Shown here piece by piece: positions 58,701 to 64,000 of a stretch of DNA of 64,000 nt; position 1 is the first letter of the stretch; each line of letters begins with the position of its first letter. This DNA is from Agrypnia vestita (taxonomy: Eukaryota; Arthropoda; Insecta; Trichoptera; Phryganeidae): assembly GCA_016648135.1 (NCBI GenBank), contig JADDOH010023636.1, forward strand, positions 1 through 64,000, given 5' to 3'. The notes beneath the pieces were generated by a model, which saw only the letters and a program-made list of their open reading frames with translations, ran no database searches and was not told the origin of the DNA. The position numbers and the translations under genes are program-made.

Positions 58701-61700
58701 TGAATGTCCAGCCTTAAATACTGCATTTCAATTACAAGCACTATTATTGGATCATATCATATATTTTTTTGAAAAAGGGAATTCCAAGTGCTCATATTTT
58801 ATTCTTTGAGATTTTACCCTGTAACACATCCAATGGTGGCATAAGCAGTCTACTGCATTGTAAAAGAAATTAAGTTTTTTACAAATAATAATGACTTATA
58901 GGGACAGTGATAGGGACAGTGCTCAGGTTTTACTTTTTTCTAGTTTAACAGCATTTATTACACAGATAATTGGTTGTAAGTCTAAAATATATTTTTTATT
59001 TACTAGGGTGTGTTATTGAGATCATAAAAACAACAAGTTTCGTATGCAAAACTATTGTATATTTTTCTTATAAGTGTTCATGTGAATTAATAGAAATCTA
59101 ATAAAAATAATCTCAGCATTAAGTGATGCCACCCCTTGCTGCAATTATGGCTTCTATGCGTCGGGGCATACTCTTTATACAGACTTCAGCATTTTGTTGG
59201 AGTTTGGGGTTGTGATGCCATTTTATGATGAGTGTTTCAATCAACTGCCGCTTGGTGGTGATCACTTGCTTGGCGATTGTCCATTTGGTGAGCTCCCACA
59301 TGTTCTCTATAGGGTTCATGTCTGGTGAGTTCCCTGGCCAGGGAAAAACAGTATTTTTTTTCAACCAGGAATGCAGTCACACTCCTAGCTTTGTAGAAAG
59401 GTGCTGAATCATGCATAAAAATGTATTACCCATACCCAGGGAACCATTCTTCGAGCTATGGTAGTGGGCGAGTTTTTAGTACTCTCTTGTACTGGTCTTG
59501 CCTCATGGTCCCTTCTACGATGTATAGGCGCCCATGCCCTTCGTTGAGATAATAGACCACACCATGACAATAACCGTGTGTTTAACCCGCTCAACAAGAC
59601 AGTCTGGATGGAACTGCTCTCCAGGGCATCGTTAGACGAATGAACTTTTATCGACCAAAATCTGAAACGTCGATTCGTCGGAGAATAATACCTCTAAAAT
59701 ATTATAATTATCACAAAGATTCATTATTAACAAACAAGATAATTAAAAAAATTATACTTAATCGACTCTAGTGTTCAACTGTCATGTTTTGATATTGTTT
59801 GGTCTATTACAGCCGTTTCTTCTTTATGGCTTTGGTGAGGCGTGGTTTTTTGATAGGCCGACGACCAATCAAGTTCTCTTCGGCTGAACGCCTGCGGACT
59901 GTCCTTTCTGAAACTTTCATTCCTTCGTCGTTCATCATCGTAGTCAGACGGGCAACACTCTTCTTACGATGTTCGAGGCAGATATCCCTGATTTTACGAT
60001 CGGTACGAAGAGTGGTGATCCTTTTTCTGCCACATTTTCCCATTCGGCCTGCTTCCAGGGATTTGTTTTGATCGATTTTAATATTTATACGATTGACGAC
60101 AGACTTCAAAACATCCGAAATAGTTGCTATGTCTCTCTGGGAATGTGAGGAATGAAGTAATAATGTCTGCATGTCTCTATATTTTTTGGGGACGTGTTTG
60201 AAGTCTTACCCATGCTAAAAAAAGCAATTTTGAGGTGATCACGGTATATTGTAAAAAAAATTGAAATTCATTCGTAAAATTCAGCAAATACAATGCAAAT
60301 ATAAATATTACTTATGTTTTAATTATTTCGGATGAAAAAAACTTGGAAAATATAATTTTAAAATATTTTAAACCATAATTAAACTAGTTAACTTAGTTTA
60401 CACCACTAATTTTAGTGGTGTAAACTAAGTTAACTAGTTTAATTATATTCATAATGAATAACCACAAAGTAATAGCAAAATACAACAGTATATTTTAAAC
60501 CACTTTTTTACCCCGGTAATTTTCAACAAGCGTCAACCAATTGAGAGATAACATCACTTAAGTCAAAAATGACGCAGGTTTTTAGTATTTCCACTTACAA
60601 AAACTGAAAATAATGATACCAGCAGCAATATTTAATAAAACAACCATATGAAAATCTATTAGTTTTGCTCGTAAAATGGTTTATACAGAAATTACATAAA
60701 TATGAGCACTGTCCCTAATAATATGGCCACCCACTGTATATAAAATTTAAAAAATCGACACAATTTTTTTTCTGAGTTCAATTCATTATTATTAAACACA
60801 CAGGACAAATCATTTCGGCTGATTAAGCCATTATCAACTGATAAACATAGACCTATTTGTGAGTTTATATACTATTTATTTGGTGTACATTTAGGAAAAA
60901 CCTGAATAATACAAAGAATGTCATTATTTTACAAATATATAAAATAATTGGGTGCTTAACTTCTAAGATATCGATATGTGGGGAATAACGTGGGTAATGC
61001 AAGCAATAACATGGATCATACAAACAATAATATAAGAATAGATTTTAGGTGGTTGAAGACATTCCCGAAATTGATGATTCGGGAAATATCTTTCAATACA
61101 AGTGCAGGTAACATTTTATTATAATTTAACTGAAAGCAACAGACAAATTTTTATATTGAAACTTTTTTGTAAACCATTTTTGTAATAATAAAACGTTACC
61201 TGCACTTGTTGTATTGATATATATATATATATCAGTGGCGTGCAGTGGGTATAAACTTAGGTTATGCTGTGACCGACTATATACTTATATTGAAAATATA
61301 TATATACGCATATACCTACAAGGGTATATACATTTTAAAAAAATTTTAACTATATATAATGAACTATTTTGAGTAGTTTCAATCCACAAAAATAACTGCA
61401 CTATAAAAGAAGTATTGTAAACAATGTTTTCTAAATAAATAAATATTTTATGTAGGTATAGCTAATACGGCGAAAAATTTCAATATATTTCGAAGACGAT
61501 TTATATATAATTAAATCGGGAACAATACTAATTTCAGATATACGTTTCTTTTCACAAAAATAAATCAAACATTTTATGATATCATTATGATATGACAGGT
61601 GACTGATGATATTTGTCATTTTCGTATTTACATTTACCATAGAAAAGACATAAAATTTACACCAAAAGTTTTGGGTGGAATTTGTAAAAAATAACATTTC

Positions 61701-63186
61701 TGCATGACATGCGCCTGGCATAGGACCTTTCAAAGAAGGACGCTATTACACAAAACTCGCAGCATTAAAAATACACTTTTTTTTTTCTCACCGTCAAGAC
61801 GGTGAGCTCCGGACCCAAACGATTGTACGCTTTTTGGAGAAGCAGCTCATCGACAAGGCGCCCTGAAGATGAAAAGTGAGATCTGTTCGAAACGTCGGCA
61901 GACGACTGGTCCTGACGACCAAAATTTGACGCGGGTTACCCCCAATGTAGTTAGAACTAACACATATATATATATATATATATATATAGTAAAGATATTC
62001 CCACAAATTATTTCATATATTTGTAAAACTAATGACTGTATTCTTTGTATTATTATTAAGTTTTTCCAAAATGTACACCAAATAATTAGTATATAAACTC
62101 ACAAATGTTTATCAGTTAATAATGGCTTAATCAGCCGAAAAAACCATGTGTGTTTAATAATGAATTGAACTCAGAAAAAGTTGCATGTTGATTTTTTCAA
62201 TTTTTTATATTAAATAATGGAGTTCTTTGTGATTAATAATGCGGTCATTCAGAAAATTACAACATCTAAAATATATAAATTTAAAAAAAAAGACAATTAA
62301 ATCTCAAGCATATCTTGTGGCAGCTGGTAGGTTGATGGGTGAATAAATATATGACTTAATTCACCTGCATGATATTGTATTTTCATAATATACAGTCTAT
62401 AGTCATGCTTTTTATGTGCATAAATGTAATGTTTCATAATACGCTATTTGTTATGTCACTGCAAAATGTTCATGGTATCAAAGTAACATTTCAGATAAAT
62501 ATATTTATGGTTTCTTTATCACAATTCAATTATAACGTTTCCAATTCGACATTCCATTTTTTTTTTCAATTTCTGATTGTATAAAATAAATTCTCCCCCT
62601 TACCTCACATAATAAAATGCGTCAAGATAAAATGTTAACAAAAATTTACTAATATTATATTTTTTTTATATTTTGTAAATATGGACCTGTTGGCCTTTCG
62701 CAACTGATTATACATTTCATTTGTAATTATATGTAGGACATCAGTATGTTGTATCAGTACGCCATTTAAGTGACTGAAACCTTTTTTTACAAGAAAAAAT
62801 CTTTTATTTATGGTAAATCTTATCAACCGCAATTGAGGAGCCGGTGGTAAGAAAAATTATTCAAATTAAAATGAAGATTAGTTGCTTCTTTATGCTTAAA
62901 TTTTAGGTTAATTATTATATGGTACTGCTATCTGTTGGTGAAAATCGAAAACTTTAAACTGGGAACTAAATATTTATGAAATGCCATGTTTTTTACTGCT
63001 AGTTCCTCAATTTGTGGATGGGGGACAAAATGTATATCCTTATGTAAAATAAGCTTTCTGTATCGCTTATACGTGGCTATACTGATTATTTTTTATTGTT
63101 ATTACAAATTACTCGAGAATTAATATAAGTAATATCTGTTTTCAGCTACCAAAATTCTGTCAGACGCAGTAAAGAAGACTCACTGA
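49711..63186 (+). CDS. REEP5/DP1/HVA22-family ER membrane-shaping protein
   Basis: Receptor-expression-enhancing (TB2/DP1/HVA22) proteins are hairpin membrane proteins that curve and organise tubular ER. Exons: 49711-49840, 49920-50152, 51272-51395, 63146-63186; all introns GT-AG; phases agree (1, 0, 1); 175 aa, a little shorter than human REEP5 (189). Motifs in order: N-terminal [30 protein letters not shown]; hydrophobic hairpin [21 protein letters not shown]; the family signature [21 protein letters not shown]; second membrane region [20 protein letters not shown]; and [20 protein letters not shown]. The last exon adds a short amphipathic tail, [12 protein letters not shown]. Its joining relies on phase and the TTTTCAG acceptor; intermediate or alternative 3' exons in the 11.75-kb intron cannot be excluded. 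The AUG follows a TATATATAAAA stretch. Confidence 0.92.
51396..53149. other. First part of REEP intron 3
   Basis: AT-rich, with short open frames (51535-51738, 51680-51889, 52901-53131) that resemble no known protein. No element ends recognised. Confidence 0.35.
53150..53455. mobile_element. MITE-like element with diverged inverted ends
   Basis: CTGTAGAATATGGGG on the left faces CCCCGTATTCTACA on the right. Inside, TTAAATGCCCTGATTT faces ATATCAGGGCATTCAACTA. Arms about 80 bp, heavily mutated. Resembles 37723-38108 in layout. Confidence 0.6.
53637..53728. mobile_element. PIF/Harbinger-type MITE, 92 bp
   Basis: AGCGGGCTACTCA and TGAGTAGCCCGCT are perfect 13-bp inverted ends with TTA duplicated on both sides (53634-53636, 53729-53731). 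The family differs from the one at 7825. Confidence 0.85.
53729..55128. other. REEP intron 3, AT-rich stretch
   Basis: It contains a 107-codon plus-strand frame at 54520-54843 with hydrophobic but unfamiliar sequence; no gene or element recognised. Confidence 0.3.
55129..55345. mobile_element. piggyBac-type MITE, 217 bp, almost wholly palindromic
   Basis: CCCTTTCAACCCGGATCAAT and ATTGATCCGGGTTGAAAGGG are perfect inverted ends. TTAA flanks both (55125-55128, 55346-55349). The arms continue through TGTGCGTTCACATAAAAA-type sequence to the centre near CGCACGCGTGCG. The ends differ from those of the larger piggyBac copy at the left edge. Confidence 0.92.
55346..58499. other. REEP intron 3, long AT-rich stretch
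   Basis: No convincing gene, RNA or element ends. GACCGTAATGTAAGCTGTAA-type sequence near 58393-58440 contains a 31-bp tandem duplication (ATCGTGACCGT[T/A]ATGTAAG). Confidence 0.35.
58500..58735 (-). mobile_element. Inverted copy of the left interior of the hAT element at 21.6-21.9 kb
   Basis: Read on the minus strand it matches 21690-21925 in order: CATTCACGGCAAATGCATAA, TTATGAAAATGTGGGTTTTT, ATATCAGAATGTATATG, GTAATAAACTGAA and GGCCGCGGCC. A second, partial member of that family. Confidence 0.75.
59119..60213 (-). pseudogene. Tc1-family transposase pseudogene
   Basis: The probable start at 60213 loses frame within an A-run near 60175. The N-terminal part then has paired-like helix-turn-helix regions ([20 protein letters not shown]), a GRKR AT-hook-like motif and VSERTVRRR (60172-59807). 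The middle is broken by stops, with remnants of FSDESTFQ (Asp) near 59680 and VMVWSIIS. The C-terminal part (59364-59119) retains [17 protein letters not shown], whose Glu completes the DD34E triad. No single frame is intact. Confidence 0.85.
60377..60444. repeat. Perfect 68-bp palindrome
   Basis: The arms 60377-60409 and 60412-60444 are identical inverted 33-mers (AATTAAACTAGTTAACTTAG onward) around TT. It lies between the Tc1 gene and its right terminus. Confidence 0.95.
61093..61217. repeat. Inner inverted repeat of the foldback element
   Basis: TCAATACAAGTGCAGGTAAC (61093) faces GTTACCTGCACTTGTTGTATTGA (to 61217, one base longer in the middle). Arms about 30 bp, loop about 60. Confidence 0.8.
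61234..61400 (+). mobile_element. hAT-like terminus (partial)
   Basis: CAGTGGCGTGCAGTGGGTAT right after a (TA)n tract resembles the hAT end at 21590 (CAGGGACGTGCAGTGAG). No matching right end was located. Confidence 0.4.
61795..61990 (+). mobile_element. Retroelement 3' end related to the 22.6-23.2 kb palindrome
   Basis: CCCTGAAGATG, CGAAACGTCGG, GGTCCTGACGACC, TTTGACGCGGGTTACCCCCA and GAACTAACACATATATATA appear in the same order as in each palindrome arm. It ends directly in a (TA)n tract. Confidence 0.65.
62296..62352 (+). repeat. Dispersed direct repeat, copy A
   Basis: ATTAAATCTCAAGC, then CAGCTGGTAGGTTGATGGGT, then GAATAAATATA. The same sequence lies at 63810-63854, lacking 11 bases (ATATCTTGTGG). 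It is upstream of the last REEP exon. Confidence 0.85.
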
Positions 63187-64000
63187 GGAAGTAGCTGTTT
63201 TGCAGGAAGAAAATATACTGAATACGCAGTGCAAATTTAGCTTTTCACCAACCATTTTAGATTAAGAATATTTTTTAAAATCATTCGTACAGCACCAATA
63301 TTTTACAATACTGTAATCTCACTATTCTTACGGTTTTATGATACCTAGATCCCAGTGTAAGAATTTTTAAAAGTTTTTATAAATTGTAATCATATTGTTT
63401 TACTTTTTATTTTTCTCAAAGAAATATTTATACACTTGTATAAAAATATTTCTGTCGTTTCAAAGAGTTGGTAGAACACAATGTTTGTCAAATTTTACAA
63501 GTCTTATGTTACCGTACTACTATTATTCGTGACAGGGTCTTCTCATAGTATATACTTTCTTTTTTAAATATTGCTCATAAAAAAGTTAAGATTTTTTAAA
63601 ATTATTTTGACACATTTCTCTCATTGATTTTTTTTTAACCCATCCGCCTACCATCTAATTTGAAATACTTTTAAATGCAGCTGCATTAAGTTGGCACCAC
63701 TTATTAATTTATTTTTTTAAAGAAATATTGGAAACACCTGTGGCACCATCCATAGAAAAAATGTAATAACATTATTTTTCATCTTGTTTGTTCTTCGATG
63801 AGACATAATTAAATCTCAAGCAGCTGGTGGGTTGATGGGTGAATAAATATACGAACTATTCTATTAAAATACAAATGATCTTTTTTTTCTATCGGCAGCA
63901 CAAGATGGAACATTTATCTTAAACGTGTATTTATTAAATTGCTGTTGTGGTTTCAACCGTGCCTTTTTACATATAGCGTAGTTTTATGCATAATGCTCGC
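63187..64000 (+). other. Downstream of the REEP stop: probable 3' UTR
   Basis: After the TGA at 63184-63186 the sequence is AT-rich without another frame. It includes copy B of the direct repeat (63810-63854) with AATAAA at 63842-63847, a candidate polyadenylation signal. Confidence 0.4.

Larger units (their letters stand above)
58899..60736 (-). mobile_element. Tc1-type DNA transposon, defective
   Basis: The right end AGCACTGTCCCTAATAATAT through CCCACTG (to 60736) is followed by TA. The left end carries AGGGACAGTGCTCAGG (58912-58927) but is rearranged (GGGACAGTGATAGGGACAGT). It carries transposase remnants on the minus strand and a 68-bp palindrome. Confidence 0.8.
60744..62210. mobile_element. 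Foldback-type element with about 200-bp inverted ends
   Basis: The left arm (60744-60955) contains TCATTATTATTAAACACACA, TTTCGGCTGATTAAGCCATT, ACTGATAAACAT and TATTTGGTGTACATTT. The right arm (61998-62210) holds the inverted equivalents in reverse order (AAATGTACACCAAATAATT, AATGGCTTAATCAGCCGAAA, TGTGTGTTTAATAATGAATT). The centre carries an inner inverted repeat (61093-61217), (TA)n tracts and the retroelement-like end at 61860-61990. No transposase recognised. Confidence 0.75.

Overview
The window is AT-rich eukaryotic DNA, almost certainly from an arthropod and most likely a lepidopteran insect. The evidence is intron-split genes with GT-AG junctions, TACCTACCTA-type and TTAGGTTAGG-type simple motifs, and a dense mixture of mariner, Tc1, pogo/Tigger, piggyBac, hAT and PIF/Harbinger elements, Penelope-like and other non-LTR fragments. 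The order Lepidoptera is an inference from sequence style. No bacterial features are present.

Three host-type genes can be rebuilt exon by exon with consistent splice phases. (1) A uridine phosphorylase gene lies on the minus strand (five exons between 9498 and 3369); its C-terminal exon is not in the window. A broken piggyBac element that crosses the left edge (1-2350) lies on its 3' side. (2) A THAP zinc-finger gene lies on the minus strand (four exons, 44181 to 35120, about 599 aa); its last exon resembles part of a P-element/THAP9-type transposase. (3) A REEP5/DP1/HVA22-family ER-membrane-shaping gene lies on the plus strand (exons 49711-49840, 49920-50152, 51272-51395 and 63146-63186, 175 aa), with an 11.75 kb last intron full of transposons.

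Most of the rest is mobile DNA. From left to right: piggyBac copy; 52-bp tandem array; PIF/Harbinger MITE (7825-7968); tRNA-SINE-like block (about 10.5 kb); 728-bp pogo-type MITE (11713-12440); GC-rich islands at 13.15-13.6 kb and 14.8-15.6 kb (promoter/LTR-like); Helitron-like repeat (16.3 kb); decayed terminal-inverted-repeat transposon (17701-18943); hAT element with perfect 8-bp duplication (21590-23280) carrying a 580-bp palindrome; head-to-head Penelope GIY-YIG fragments (26386-26975); a non-LTR element split by a TTAA-flanked transposon (26976-28362); Tigger derivative (34040-34900); nested retrotransposons inside THAP intron 1; two copies of a palindromic element (45.4 and 46.5 kb); full-length frameshifted mariner (48207-49487); and within REEP intron 3 a PIF-type MITE, a piggyBac-type MITE, a Tc1 pseudo-element, and a 1.45-kb element with roughly 200-bp inverted termini.

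The genes do not form a pathway; they are neighbours in a repeat-rich region. The points most worth following are the nested insertions with footprints that can be checked exactly, the palindromic elements abutting (TA)n tracts, the possible hammerhead-like motif at 28576-28614, and the GC-rich dispersed repeat family at 19.5 and 47.8 kb.
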